A stretch of DNA of 64,000 nt from positions 32,854,893 through 32,918,892 of the forward strand of contig JANVCC010000021.1 of assembly GCA_025345505.1 (NCBI GenBank), in the 5' to 3' direction. Numbering within the stretch: position 1 is the stretch's first letter; each line of letters starts with the position of its first letter. A program made the translations under genes and the position numbers. This document shows positions 22,897-36,050 of the stretch, piece by piece. The notes under the pieces were generated by a model. The model did not search any database, was not told the DNA's origin, and was given only the letters and a program-made list of their open reading frames with translations. The DNA comes from Todiramphus chloris collaris (Eukaryota > Chordata > Aves > Coraciiformes > Alcedinidae).

Positions 22897-24202
22897 GCTA
22901 TTATTGTTCTGCTGAAGAGATGAAAAGATATTACTGGTATGGCCAAAATAACACAGACAGATGATTCATGCTTTATCAAAGTCAGTATCATTACTAAATG
23001 TTTATTTAAAAGCTGTGGGAATTTTAAACAAATGTGGTTACAACATAAAGCTGAACTGAAGTCAGACATGTGAAAAGATGGATCAATAAGATGATGTTAG
23101 GATCCAGGTTTTGTTCAAATAAGAGCTTACATTCAAGGCTAAATCAAAGATAGAGTTGAAATGTTCCAGGTTTTTAGAAACTGTTGTCACGACAGCTGAA
23201 CCACAATGTCGAGACACATAAAAAGAATTTCTCTTGTCCTGAATCTATAAACATCCTGGATTTAAATTTTATTATTATGGATATTAGCACTTTGATTTTT
23301 ACCTTTGTGTAAACAGAAGCTGAAGAGTGACTTCTGTCAACTTTGGACCTAATCCCAAATCATAAATAAATCAAGGAGTTTAAGCTAAAGAAAATAAACT
23401 ATAATTTTATTTTATATCTTTCCACTATTGTTCTGGAAATTTTTATTTCAGTTATTTCTCTTAGTATAAATCCATATTGTTAAAAATGGAGTAGAATTTA
23501 CTCTTTTATATCTGACTTACAGACTGTTGGGTTTTTTATTAATGCATTTTCCTCAAAACCAGAAACTCTAAAAAGATAACATGTTGTGATCTCAATTTAA
23601 AGAAAGTCTTATGCTTGTTCTTAAAACTGTGTTATGACTTCTCAAATATGGCACAGTTTATCTGATAAATCCATATATGACTAGGACTGATCAAGATACT
23701 TGAAATATACATTTAAAGATCTATGTGTTTAAACTACAGCTGGATTAGCTTGCTCAAATGAAATACGGATACAGCTACATGCACTGAAATAAAAACACCT
23801 GTGGACAGAAACTGCAAAAACACATGTTTTTAAGCAATAAATTTATTAGCAGTGTATGTAGAAATACAGTATTTTTTTGTTTATCTAAGTCTAGTTAGTA
23901 CAGTGCTGTGCAATTTCTTCTAGAATCCTTAGTAAGAACTGGTATTTTCTGTCTCTAACATTGAACTGTTGCATAAAAAGTCAAAAAGATTCAGGGATTT
24001 TTCATTTATTGAGATGGACACTTCAAGAAGCTGTTTGAAAGTCTTTGAGAGTACAACTTCTAATAAAGCCTTTTTATTCTTAGATGTGATATGTAACTGC
24101 ATCTTACAAGACAAACTTCTGAAACAACACTGTAAAATAAACAAGCACAAGTTATGACATTCAAATCAAGTACAACTGCATGAAATCTTATATTGTACAG
24201 AA

Positions 24203-24252
24203 GTTTAGACTAGATAGTCTTATGATCCTTTCTGACCTGATAATCAATGAAT
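24203..24252 (+). mobile_element. Ancient CR1-like 3' tail
   Basis: TTTAGACTAGATAGTCTTAT, then GATCCTTTCTGACCTGATAA and TCAATGA, follow the wording of old amniote CR1 tails (TAGACTAGATGATC..., CCTTCTGGCC..., ATCTATGA; from memory). Only the last 50 or so bases remain recognisable, so this insertion is far older than the other CR1s here. Confidence 0.6.
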
Positions 24253-26584
24253 AGGTGAACTTTCTCCAAGGTTTGAATTTAATTCCCCATTACAAATCCA
24301 TACTATGGAAAAGTACTGGAAAATCATTGGTAGCAGAAAATAATATATATCTTCCTAATTTTCAAGAAAACCTTTAGAACAATCTTTTCGTTACTTGACA
24401 GTTAAGAATATTTATGTGTTTCTAGGTAAATGATGCTAGGCTTTTTATATATTTTAAAGAAAATAAGTTTTTTTTTTTTTTTTTTTTCTTTCTCTCCCAA
24501 AAGCATTTTATATCCTTTATCAAAATTTGGTTGGCAGTTTTTGCGAGTGCCTAAGAGTCTAATCTCTGTAATGACATTGGATTTGTTAGTGTGATCTTTG
24601 AAATAGTAAAATTTACAGTAAAATATGATGAATTTTATGTAGCAATTATGATATGTGCTTTGACAGGCATATTTAGGCGAACAGACTGGGACAGTTTGGG
24701 TAATAATAGCAGGTAGTTATACAATTAGGACATTCATTATTCAAATCTCATAAATTAGTTACAAAATGTTGGTAATGTGGGGGAATTATATATGAGACCC
24801 AGAAAGTTCAGTTGTGTTTGTTATAAACTTCTGTGATTCTGATGCAGCTGGTGAGTGCTGTAGTTTACTGTGATCACTGTTATTTATGCTTTCCTATATC
24901 CGTGTTGCCAGCCATCTTAGAACAGCAGAATAATCTGTCTGTGAAAATACAGTATGTAGATAACTCTGCTATGTACCTACTTAAATGTAATGGTCATTGA
25001 TTTTCCTATATGAGAATCTCTGGTTTTTTTATAATACATGTAAGGTATACATGTCAATTCTGTAGTTATTTAAAGCCCTGTGCCAAAACTACAGGCTATC
25101 CGGAATAGATTGTTGGCTCAATACCTGCTCAAAATTATACTCAGAGCATGAAAATTTAGCCGATTGGGACCTTATTTGTACAACCCCAGGAGTCCAAGAC
25201 AAGCAGAAAGTCATTCTTAATGATGACTGTTCTCTCTTCACATATTCTACGAAACTGATAAACCAAGAGTTCAGTGCCTACAGAAATAAAAACCTGAATG
25301 TTATCAGGATTGCCATTTTGTTTCCTATTCTTTTGTTTTCCTTTCTTTAGTTATAAAAGAAGTTGTGCTGCAAGGAGAAATTTCTCATTTTTCCAAAATA
25401 CATGTTATCCCATTAAATAAAAAAAAAACTTGTGAGGGGAAGGACTGCAGTAATCTTAATATAAGAAATAGCTGTTAGACTGATCCCGAATGGGTAAAAA
25501 TCTCAAACTATTGCATGATATATTGAGACAATAATCCTGTTTATAAACATATTTGTCTACAATTTAGACAGGTGACACTGTAAAACCAAATGCATCTGAG
25601 CTTCTTAATACAATCCATATATCACACTATAAGCCACCGGACTTCTAAGAGTGAGTCACAAAGCTACTTTTTTTTTTATTTTTTTCTTTTTTTTTTTTTT
25701 TTTTTGCATTATTTCTCTTAGGAAAATAGTTTATTGCAGTCTGGAACCAAGAATGCTTTTTTCCAAGATTTTTTGTACTATATTTTGTTGCTGACATAAT
25801 GGAGATGTGAAAACTAACACGGGGATGCTGTGGATGGTTGCAAAGCCAGTGCTTTCTTCTTTGTGGGGAAATAAAAGATCCTGAGCCACTTTCAACAAAC
25901 CTGTTACTCTCCAAATTGGGTATTATGATAACTACTTAAATCATTGATACCATATGTCTCACCATTCCGAAATCTTCATGACTTACAATGCAAAAATAAT
26001 TTACTAGAGAAATATTTTTAAGATCTAGTGTCTTTCTTTAAAAAGCTAAATATTTGTGGTTATTTATTTAGCTATTTGCATTTATAAAGCTTTGATCTCA
26101 TGCTCCTTCCAGTTAACTGAAAATTCACTTCTGAATCATATTTTATTTGTGTTCTGCTACAGCCATGTATGTACATGGCAAAGGTACAAGGCACAAGGCA
26201 AACTTCTGTACAGTTTTGATTTCAAGGAGGTAGTGTAGGTTTCAAGTCACACTAAAAGTTTTGACCACCACAGACCTCCATATTAAGTATGTTGGAGATG
26301 CAGTCTCGCTTTCTAACCTGCAGTCATGAAGCTAATTTTTCCTTCTATCATCAGAATTTCTAATCATAGTAGTAAAAAAGGTGGGTGCAAGGGAAAAAAA
26401 ATCATAAGCCTTAGCTTAGCTTTTCTTGCAATGACAATGTGTAGGATGCCTCAGTCACTACCTTTTAACAGTGGTTCCTATGGAATGGCCTAGCATGGAA
26501 TGATACTGGAAGATGGAAGCTTCCATACTTTCTGTCTCGTGATAATTTCTAGTGAAGATTACCAGATTAGGGGTCTCATCTGCC

Positions 26585-26800
26585 CATAGAATCACAGAAT
26601 CACAGAATGGTAGGGGTTGGAAGTGACCTCTGGAGATCATCTAGTCCAGCCCCCCTGCCAATGCAGGTTCACCTGAATCAGGTTGCACAGGAACGTGTCC
26701 AGGTGAGTTTTGAAAGTCTGCAGAGAAGGAGACTCTGTGATCTCTCTGGGCAGCCTGAGAGTTTGTTGAATCTCCTTCTCTGGAGAGTTTTCAAATAGCC
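26585..26800 (-). mobile_element. CR1 3' end with inverted distal segment
   Basis: From the left edge the minus-strand CR1 tail (AGAATCACAGAATCACAGAA), 3' UTR and ORF2 end are clear to about 26757. A second segment, 26768-26795, is the same CR1 region in the opposite orientation: it reverse-complements 26708-26735 with few mismatches. This could be a 5' inversion formed during insertion, or two abutting copies. Confidence 0.82.
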
Positions 26801-28094
26801 TAACAATTCCCTAACATCAAGACAATTCCAACTGGAACATTTATAATATTGAACTAATAAATGTATTACAATGCAATAAAAATGAAGAGTAGATAGCATG
26901 TGGGAGATAGAAAAAGATATGTCAGAAAGCTTAGTGTTCCTGAAGTATTTTGTACATAGCAGACATATGTAAGTGACAGAACTTGTTTTATGATACATAG
27001 TTTCATTTCTGGTTACAGAGCACCAATTCCTTTTGCAAAACTCTCTTGCTATTTTGCACATCAGCTGTATTCTTATAATTGAAACTCAGTCTTGACAATT
27101 TGTTGCTTATTTACAGTGCCGTCCTGTTTATACACTCACAGTACCCAACTTGGCATTCTGTGCCGCTAGAATAAATATCTCAAATCCATAAACTGTGAAT
27201 GCATTTTAAGATGAATACTGAAGATTTGGATTACTTTGTTGAGTTAAATGCAGTAGGCATTGACATAATCCATATTAACCATTCTTTTGGAGTAGTTTGC
27301 TTGTAAAATGTCAATGCAGATTAAGAGTAATGTGTTTTGTACATGGAACCTACTGAAATCGATGTTACATTACCAGAATAGTGCATGTACTATTACAATT
27401 ATGAAAAAAAAAATGTAAATTCACAACAGTTATTTTATTAATATTAAAATTAATCTGCACACATTTTCATTGAAATATTTAACACATTTTAAGGTTAAAG
27501 CACAAAGATTTTTAGATTCCTTTGTTCACTCTTTGGTGATATTGACATCCTTAATGCCAGCACTGAGATGCTTTGTGGACTGGTCAGTATCTAAAACCTC
27601 CAATTTGTTATCTGCCATACCCATATTTATGGCTGTCAGATGTCAGGCATGCTCCCTGGCTTTAATCAAATCATTACCATCAGACACTGGAATAATTAAT
27701 GATTCAAATCACACCAGCTCACAATCCATATAGCTTAAATTGAGAAACATCCTCCTACTCTCTTCAAAAATTATGGAAATTCTAGGTCATGCATGAATAG
27801 CTTAGATTCATTCCAATTCCAAAACTTTAGAACGGTGGACCACTACTTTGTTATGACTGAAGTAATTCTTATCTCGATACATGTTAAAAGAAATTAAAAT
27901 ATTTATTACAAGATCAAAAACATATGATGTACAGACAAGTGGCAGTTATGATAGAAATAAACAACTGATGGATTGTGAATGCTTACTAAAATCCATTTTG
28001 CAGATTCCCCTGGATTGCAATTACAGTCTTATGGTAAATTTGTTTTCCTTCTGTACTGCATCCCTTTCTTGACATTCTATTGATATCCTCCTCT

Positions 28095-28170
28095 TCTTTT
28101 TTTTTGGGTTTGTTTTTTTTGTTTTTGGGGGTTTTTTTTGTTTGTTTGTTTGTTTTTTTTTTTTTTCCAA
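28095..28170 (+). repeat. T/G-rich low-complexity tract
   Basis: TTTTTTTTGGGTTTGTTTTT, then a G5 block and a GTTT tetramer repeat (about 28138-28152), end in poly-T. Frames on both strands here are Phe/Val or Lys/Asn runs and not genes. Confidence 0.85.
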
Positions 28171-29720
28171 AAAACCCCACAAAACCATCTTTTACTTATT
28201 TAGTACCTTTGTTATCACCTCAGATTGTGTACTGTCCTAACCATATAAGAAATTCTAAGAGCCCTTTGGTACACAAACTGTCACATCTTAAGCTTCACTT
28301 CACTTTCCTGTTTGGAGAAGCAATGAACTATTTTCAGTATAAAACCTCTCTGTATTCAGAATTCTGTGGGACCATATGAATTGACAAGCATACTTCCATT
28401 AAATATGGAAATGGAGTTAATGGATACTACTGATACTAACTCCTGACTGAAACCAGAGAAAAAGGCTATATATCTGTACTCGAAAATAAAAAAAATTCTG
28501 GGACAAATTCCTTGTCTCAGAGCTCATGTGAAAATGACTGGCTTTCATCAACAATGCTTAGAGGATTTTGTCACAGAGCTAAGAGAAACCGGATGCATTA
28601 GCACTTACTTGATTCAGTCTGGGTCTTCTTTGGCTATCAGATGAAGCCCACACATCCACAAAACATGATTTCGTGCATGTTTTTTCATGTAAAATGTTTA
28701 GAATAATGTAGTTCAACAGAGGGGTATTTTAATGGTATAAAACTGAAATTATGTGCTGCAAGCAAAGCCTACTGAAATAGCTTTGTAAGAGTGTGTTGTA
28801 CTAAGGAAGCCATACCCTGTTCCAGTCATACTTCCCCTTGAAAATTTTCCCTTGCAGGTGATATCCCCTGATCAGAGCTTGGCCATGTTTCTGTGAGCCC
28901 TTCTTGACAGGAGCAAAAATGTGCTCAGGAATTAAGCTAATATTGTCTGAGTACTTTGGATTATTACTGCTTGAACTTTCAACATGACTTCCTCAAAAGT
29001 ACAGTTGTAACCAAAACAGTAGATTGCTTTTGTTTTATAGAGTTTGCAGAGATCAGGCTTTAAGGATATCAAATAGTGATGATTTTAAAATAATTATACT
29101 CCACCAATTTTTTTTTTTTTTTTTTTGTCTTTTTTTTTTTGTCTTTTTCCCCATTTTAGGTTAGTGTCATAGCCACTGAACTTTAAAGCAAAAGAAGGAA
29201 TCAGTCCATGAAATCCCACCTGCACAGGAACATTAGTGTCTATGTCTGTCTAGCCTTGCAACCATCTGAAAGACATCTAACCTACGTTAAAATAGATTAG
29301 ACTAAGTCATCCTCTTTATATGTGTACAGTGAAAAGAGGTAAGCAGCTTACTAAGATGTCCTGGATTTCAGTTTGTAGATCTACAAAATGCATATATTTC
29401 TAGATTAACTTTACTGAAAACTTAGAAAGTCACTATAGGTGGCCTGGATTGCCTTGCTGTCAAATTAGGTGCAATAGATTTCTTTCTCAATATCTTGCCT
29501 CTAATGCTGCATTTTGTTTGGAATCAAAATCTAAACTTGATTTTGCTTGCTTTCTGCAAAATGACCATGAACTGGCCCTTAATACTGAATTTAAATGTGC
29601 TAACCTTATTCAGTCATCTTTAAATAACAAAATAGTACAAGAAGGCAATTAACATAAATTAAAACTTGAATTTTAAACAGCCATCTCTTAAAAAAAATCT
29701 AATCAGACACCTACTGACTC

Positions 29721-29752
29721 AAACCTAATCCTGCTGCCATTGAAGTCAGTTC
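29721..29752 (+). mobile_element. Possible ancient amniote LINE fragment
   Basis: CCTAATCCTGCTGCCATTGA followed by AGTCAGTTC resembles words in very old CR1/L3-like 3' UTRs (AATCCTGC...CCATTGAAGTCA; from memory). It is short, so confidence is low. Confidence 0.3.
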
Positions 29753-32555
29753 ATACGTTATTCTAATTTCTTCTAGCTAGCTTTCTAGTATCTAGTTCTT
29801 ATAATAGCATGTGTCACTGCAGCATCTAAGTGCCACTGAGGAAATACTAACTGCTCTAACAATCAGCTAGTGATCCAGTTTTTTGTCACTACTGCTTTTA
29901 AATCAGTTAGAGATAGGAATATATTTTTATTTATGGTGTTTTAAACCACATCTTATCTTTTTTTTTTCTCTCATTTTCTATTTTAACTCTTCTTCTATTC
30001 TTCAGTGTCATCTTCAGTGATATTTGGAGAAGCTTATATTTTAATTGAAAGAGTGTTAAGTTTAGGTTTATTTTAGTCTGCTGAGATGAAGATTTGGTCC
30101 TGTTGTTGAGAAAGTGTTGTACCACATTTTTTTTTTTAATCTTCCCCAGTATCACCATACTGGCAGTTTCTACAGAAAACCGTTGTAAGTGCAAGTCATC
30201 GTTATGAGGATGGACATACTATATGAGATATCCCAGGCTTTATAGATAAATGAAATTCATTCTGAAAGTGGCTGATATGGGTTGACTGTTTGAGGAGTCA
30301 TCATACTAGGCAGTGTTCTGGGAGGAGAGGATGGTAATTTTTTTTTTTTAGTAGTATTTATACATATACTTCAGAAGATGTTCACATTCTGTATTTGCTT
30401 TTTTTTTTTTTTTTTTTTTTATCCTTATAGTATCAATACCAAAACCGCAAATATTAATAACATTCCAGGAGAGTGCCAAAATGTGATGATGTATCACTAC
30501 TACAAAAGGATGGAAGAGTATCTTTTGTTAGTCACTACTGAAAGGAATTATTAATTCTCAGTAAAGATTCATCTGGCAATTTTGTATGAAAGAAAACAGG
30601 TAGCTCACTTGAAATCCAAAAATTTAAGACATTTTATTAAGAAATTAAATACAGTGTAACTGGTGGAAGATAACACCAGAGACATATATTTAAGAAGCTT
30701 CAAAGGATAAGAGAAAGATGCAAACAATAAAAGCTTTTAGGTTAGTTTAAGGAGAGTAAAACAAATAGGCTGCTTAGCCACCACAAATACATAAATTTTT
30801 TATGTGCTAATTAAGACCAGTGACACCTTGAGTCTCCTGTTTATGTACATTGCACTGTGCACAGCACAATTTAGTTTCTCACAGCTGTTACCAAAAGTCA
30901 GTCTTAGTCCATTACTTTAATTAATCTATGCTCATTATCAGGAAGACAGTCTTTCTGTGAACAGGAAGTCAAAGGAGAAGATGCAGCGTTAGTGAAGGTT
31001 TTAGAGCAAGTTGCAGAAAACTGAAACATTAAATATTTTCTACCCATAGTGAAGTTTTTTGATCTGTAATAATAACATCTCTAAATACAACTTTGAAATA
31101 AATACATGAGAGCTTGCAAATCTGGTGCATAACAGAAAATATCATTCACACTAGCCAGCTGCTTTCTCATAGCTTAATAAATTAAAGGGTGTTACCTAGA
31201 ACATATGGGTTTATGATGATCTAAATATTCTTAAAAGATTATGAAAAAATACCTCTTGTTAAAAAATAAAGATGTAATTACAGCAACTTATTAAAAAAAG
31301 ATAAAGTGGGAAAAAAAGCAGCTATACCAGTGTCATTTGAAATCATTCTGTTGAAAGCATTCTGTTGAAGAAGCCTGCATAACCTTCTTGATATAAGGTC
31401 TGCAGTTGCCTCTCTCTCCCCTTCTTTCCCTCTTCCTCTCCCTGTGTATGTTGTATAGCTATATAATATATATATCATGAAAATATATATTGTGTTCAAC
31501 TCTTATTTTCTTATGGTGAAAATGTGTACTTTACCATTATTCTATCAGAAAGTTAGAGTACATAATCTAAACCTACATTAAAACTGAATTAAAAGTAAGT
31601 ATGTAAGACATAACCATAGGAAAACACAACAGGATCATTTAGTATTAATAATCACATATATAACAACTCTTGGAAATTAATTGTAGGTGTTGCACATTAA
31701 AAACAACATTTAAAAAATCTACACCTGCGAGTCCTCCACTGAAGTAACAAGTGATAATTACATCTCTCCAATAACCAAATAGTTCTGAAAAATACACACC
31801 AAAACATTTACAGTATCTGCCAGTTAGAAAGGACAATGAAAAGCAAAGAGGAGGGAACAACGAACTGCAAAACTTCAAGATGAGAGGATGTAACAGATAT
31901 GTTTTGCCATATGTTTTCTTAAATAGAAAGGCAAACAAAACCCTCTTCAGCTCATGTATTTCCTATCAAGAGAATAATGAATATAAGCTTTAGGAAATAC
32001 TAATTTTCTTCCCAAATATATCAACAGTATGTACCTAACAAACCTCTGGCTAAAGTGTTTCTAATTCTTCCTCTCAGTGAGCACATGAAAGGAGTTTAAA
32101 AATATACTAGAATATGTTTAGAGTCTGGTCTATTTAAAATCTCAAATTGTTATGATAGAAGAGTTTAATGTTGGTATCTATAGGACTCATTACTGGATTA
32201 AGTGATATGTTTAATTTCCTGGTATAGTTAAAACACCTTTTGATCTGGAAGGATGGTTATTGAAATCGTAACAAAACCAGTCAAGAATAATAATCTTTGA
32301 AAAGATTCAGCAGTGTATGTTACTGGGTAATACTGTGAAAACAAAGCTGAAGTGGATATGAAACAAATAATATTTTTAAGAAAGGAAACTATAAATGTAT
32401 AGCAATCTGTTCTATACTAATAATAGCTATATTAGACATCACTATGAAATGTGTATAAATCCTCACAGTAGAAAGGGTCCAAAGAAATGCTAATTAAAAA
32501 TAATACGGCTATTATGAATTATCCTGTAAAGATGTAATCTTCAGCATGTCACACT

Positions 32556-32580
32556 AAAAAAAAAAAAAAAAAAAAAAAAA
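32556..32580. repeat. Poly-A run (25 A)
   Basis: Twenty-five A follow TCACACT. No coding or transposon sequence is recognised upstream, so it is not supported as a retrocopy tail. Confidence 0.85.
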
Positions 32581-34236
32581 TTGAGTTCTGGGAAGACTAC
32601 CATAAAAGAAAGAATTTTTAAAATGACAAAAAAGACTATCAGCATTGAATTCTGATGGTGGATACATCAGGTTGTGTGTTCACTGTGAAGTTATTAAAGT
32701 GACCTGATTTTAAATTGCCACCCAACATTTGAAGTCTCCAGCATTCATCATGTTTTCAAAGCAACTTGGATTAATAACACATAGTTTAAAAAAAATAAAA
32801 AAAATAAAAAAATCATATCTCAAATGTTCTTGCTGATTGGTCACTGCTAATATCATAGATTTAATGCCTTTTTTTTTAGTGGAGGATATAAATAGTCGTA
32901 CATTTCAGCAAATATGCTTTTGCCATTTGTAGTATAAGGCTGTAGACTTTGCACTGACCTAACTCTGCAGGGTCTCAGAATTTTTCTGAGCTTGTCATGT
33001 CCTGGATGGTTTTAGCTTATCAGTACATCCAGTGGACTTTAGAGAGCAATTAATCCCACCCCAAAGTAGATACATTTGACCAGCCAATTCATGGTTGCTT
33101 TAATTATATTATTACAGATTTTCCCCATATACTGTAGATCTGTCTCACTTCTCCCTTTCTGATTTGGCAGCCTGTCTGTGCCAATTGTCCTTGTGACAGT
33201 GTAACATAGCCAGTGTTGGGAGACCGAAACCATCTAAATCCTTCCTACGCAGACCTTGATGTTTCCTGATAAAAGAAAATAAAGAATTGTAGGTAGCATG
33301 AACTTGGTCTGAGCTTAATCTACCTAAAAAGACAATATAGTTACACAGACAGGTCTGTCAAAACTTCTCAACTTTTAGGCTCTAAGGATTTGCCAATTCA
33401 TGTAAGTGCAGATCTGATCAAAAGGATTAGGAACACTTGCCTGGGCTTTAATATATCTTTAAAAATATCTTTAACATGCACCGTAGTTTTGCTATTTAAC
33501 ATACACATTTCCCCACAGTTTTGCACTCCACAAATTTTTATGTTCTGAAAAACATAAAAGAATATTTTGTAATATTTCATGTCTATAAGTTCGTTAGGCA
33601 AAAATGGAGAAAAAAACTTATAAAAGCAAAACAATCTACAATAACCCAAAGAAGCATAAAATATAAGAACTGATATAAATTCTTTAGGTGGATGCAAATT
33701 TTATCAATGTATATTTATAAAGTTATAAGATTTCATATATAAAAGTAACAGTGCTGCATGTACCATTAACAGGACTAAATGTTCAGGTATTTACTTACTA
33801 TGCTTCTTAACATTGCCTATTTCATAAATTATAATCCTAAACTCAATAAAAAAAAGAAACCAGACATTAATAGAGAAGTCATTTATACACATGTCTTATT
33901 ATTCATAAAATTAGTGAACTTAACTTTAAAAAGTTAAGAAATACAGCTATGGAATAAATCCATTAAACATTTACAAATACATAATTTTAGTGAATAAGAG
34001 GGGTCTCTGGACACATATGGGTCAGATCCTATAATTTGTCATAGTTCTTCTGTAGTCATCGGAATAGTATTTTTCACTGTATGAAAATGTTTTACAAAAT
34101 TTTTTTTTTTTTTTTTTTCACTGTAATTATATTTGTTGTTTGTTGGCTCAGGTCAACATACAATACTGTTTGCCATACAATAACTTTTCAGCAATAGCTA
34201 TGTTTTTAACTCTTCAATGAGTTTTACCTATGTGAT

Positions 34237-34271
34237 GCCCATTAAAGTCAATAGGAAAAACACTAAAATCC
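34237..34271 (+). mobile_element. Possible ancient amniote LINE fragment
   Basis: GCCCATTAAAGTCAATAGGA followed by AAAACACT resembles the CCCATTGAAGTCAATGGGA word of old LINE tails. It is short and diverged. Confidence 0.25.
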
Positions 34272-35728
34272 TTGTTTGCCATTTGGAAAATCTGTGATCA
34301 AGAAACAGAAGAAAAAAGTTCAGTGGCTTCAAAATGAGTTTTTGTTGTTATACTTACTGAGTATTCAGTAACTCAGCTTGCTGAGATGTAAACTGCATGC
34401 TTCACTGGACACTGTAGTTTCGTAATTGGCACTGCTGGTTACCTCTAAAACTATCATCCACCTGTTCATGGGCCCTGGGATAATATGGAATGGGCCTCAG
34501 TATGCACAATTGTTTTCAAATTAGGAAGGAAAAATTCAAGAAAAAAAAAAAGATTCATGATTAAAACACCTTAATACAAAAGAGCAAAAAAGAGTTTCAT
34601 TGCTTTTTATATCCAGACGGAAACAAGTCTGAGGATACTTTGCGGCATATAAAGTATTTTTGTTTATTTGTCTGGAATCCAAGGAATGAGAAATACAGAA
34701 ACATGAAAAATAAAAATAAATACTATTTTCCAAATATGCAATCATTTTTTTTTTCCTTGAAGGATATAATCACTAAAAGAGACAGCATGCTTGTACTGAG
34801 CACCATCTGAAAGCATTGCTTGGCAAAGAAAGTACTCAACAAAGGATGTTCTCCATTTTATAAGACATGAAGAAAAAAGAATTCAAAGCCTGAAGCCATT
34901 ACGAGAGTCAAGTTAGAAGCATTAGACTACAAAACACTCATACATTATTGAGTATCTCAGCTGTGGCATCAGAGTACTTCTTAATTCTCCTTTCCGCTGA
35001 AATAAAAATTTTAATTGTTAATCATTAAATGGGACATGGGACAATGCTTCTAAAAAAAACCAAACCAAAACAAAACCCCCAAACCAAAATCCAAACATCT
35101 GTGAATGCGGGAATCTTTGTGAAAACAAAATTTCAGAAACTGACCAAATCCTTTGCAGTTTTGGAGTAGTCTCTAGGGTATGCTAGTACTTCAGGGTTCT
35201 AGCTTGTGTTTGCCACATGCTTAGGGTCTTAATTTTGGTATAGTATGTTAAAAGGTGTTTGCAGGTTGAATATATGAGGAAAAAGTGCGAAGAGAAAGAC
35301 AGGAGAAGGCAGGCATATACAGTAGCCTGCATATTTACAGTGTGAGGGGAAGATATTGGAGTGAGTCTTTAACAATATAATTAGTTTACTTTGAGACATT
35401 ACCATATACATGCTCTCCTCACAATTTACATTAATCCTGTGAGCTGCAGTAAATAATTTTTTTGTCTACCTGCCTTTTTGGCACTCGTGAGCAATGACTA
35501 CACTTCTCTTTGGGGTGTAAAAGAAGGACTGCACCAGCTGAGTTTCAGTTTTTCTCTGTCATCACTTGGCCCACCATCAAGTGTCTTGCTGCTTCATTGA
35601 CACAACCCTTATTCTGCTAGTATGCATTATTAGTTAGGTAATTCTGTCAATACATTAGTGATGGTTTACTTAACAATGTATCTGAACACTGAAAAATTAT
35701 TCACTTTGGTAAAATGGGTCCACAGTAG

Positions 35729-36050
35729 TGTCAGGGTCCTGAAGGCACTCATAGCCCTCACCACCTCTGTTCACCCCGCCAGGGTTCCCCAAACCTGCCC
35801 ACAGAGCAGGGCCCCATTTCCCCTCCCCAGGGCCATCAGTCCCTGCCCCAGAAACACTGCAGCAGGGCCAATCTCCATCTACTCACAGCCCTGTGCTGCC
35901 TGGCCATGTGCCCCTCTGAGATATGATCACCTGTGGGTCCACAGCTTGGCCCAGCCTTGGCCTGTTCGCATCACCACAAAGGTGTCTGATGCCCAGGGCT
36001 GAGGATTCATCTAGTGTTACATGGCTGCCCTGATTCCTGCTAACTCAAAC
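35729..36050. mobile_element. GC-rich island, probably repeat-derived
   Basis: A sharply bounded GC-rich, C-biased patch begins TGTCAGGGTCCTGAAGGCAC and fades after CCTGATTCCTGCTAACTCAA near 36050. The plus-strand frame through it is open only because TAA/TAG are rare at this composition, and it is Pro/Ala/Ser-rich without a domain. The TG start and TCAAACCAAAGGGAACA end might be LTR ends, but the immediate flanks (AGTAG and ACTGG) do not match. A degraded LTR is my best guess. Confidence 0.35.

Larger units (their letters stand above)
22781..26584. other. Mostly unique AT-rich DNA
   Basis: No gene is recognised. The stretch contains an AAT microsatellite (about 22870-22896), an ancient LINE-tail-like fragment (24203-24252), and T runs at 24469-24487 and 25669-25705. 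Confidence 0.7.
26801..35728. other. Long unique AT-rich stretch
   Basis: Nearly 9 kb without a recognised gene or young transposon. It holds a T/G-rich tract (28095-28170), T runs (29109-29145, 30399-30420), a 25-A run (32556-32580), an A/C-rich patch (35048-35095), and two short ancient-repeat-like words at 29721-29752 and 34237-34271. Open frames are at most about 100 codons and have no domains. Confidence 0.7.

Noticed and set aside
35658..36002. 114-codon plus-strand frame rich in Pro, Ala and Ser
   Set aside because: It exists because stop codons are rare in the GC-rich patch, starts in AT-rich flanking DNA, and shows no family motif.
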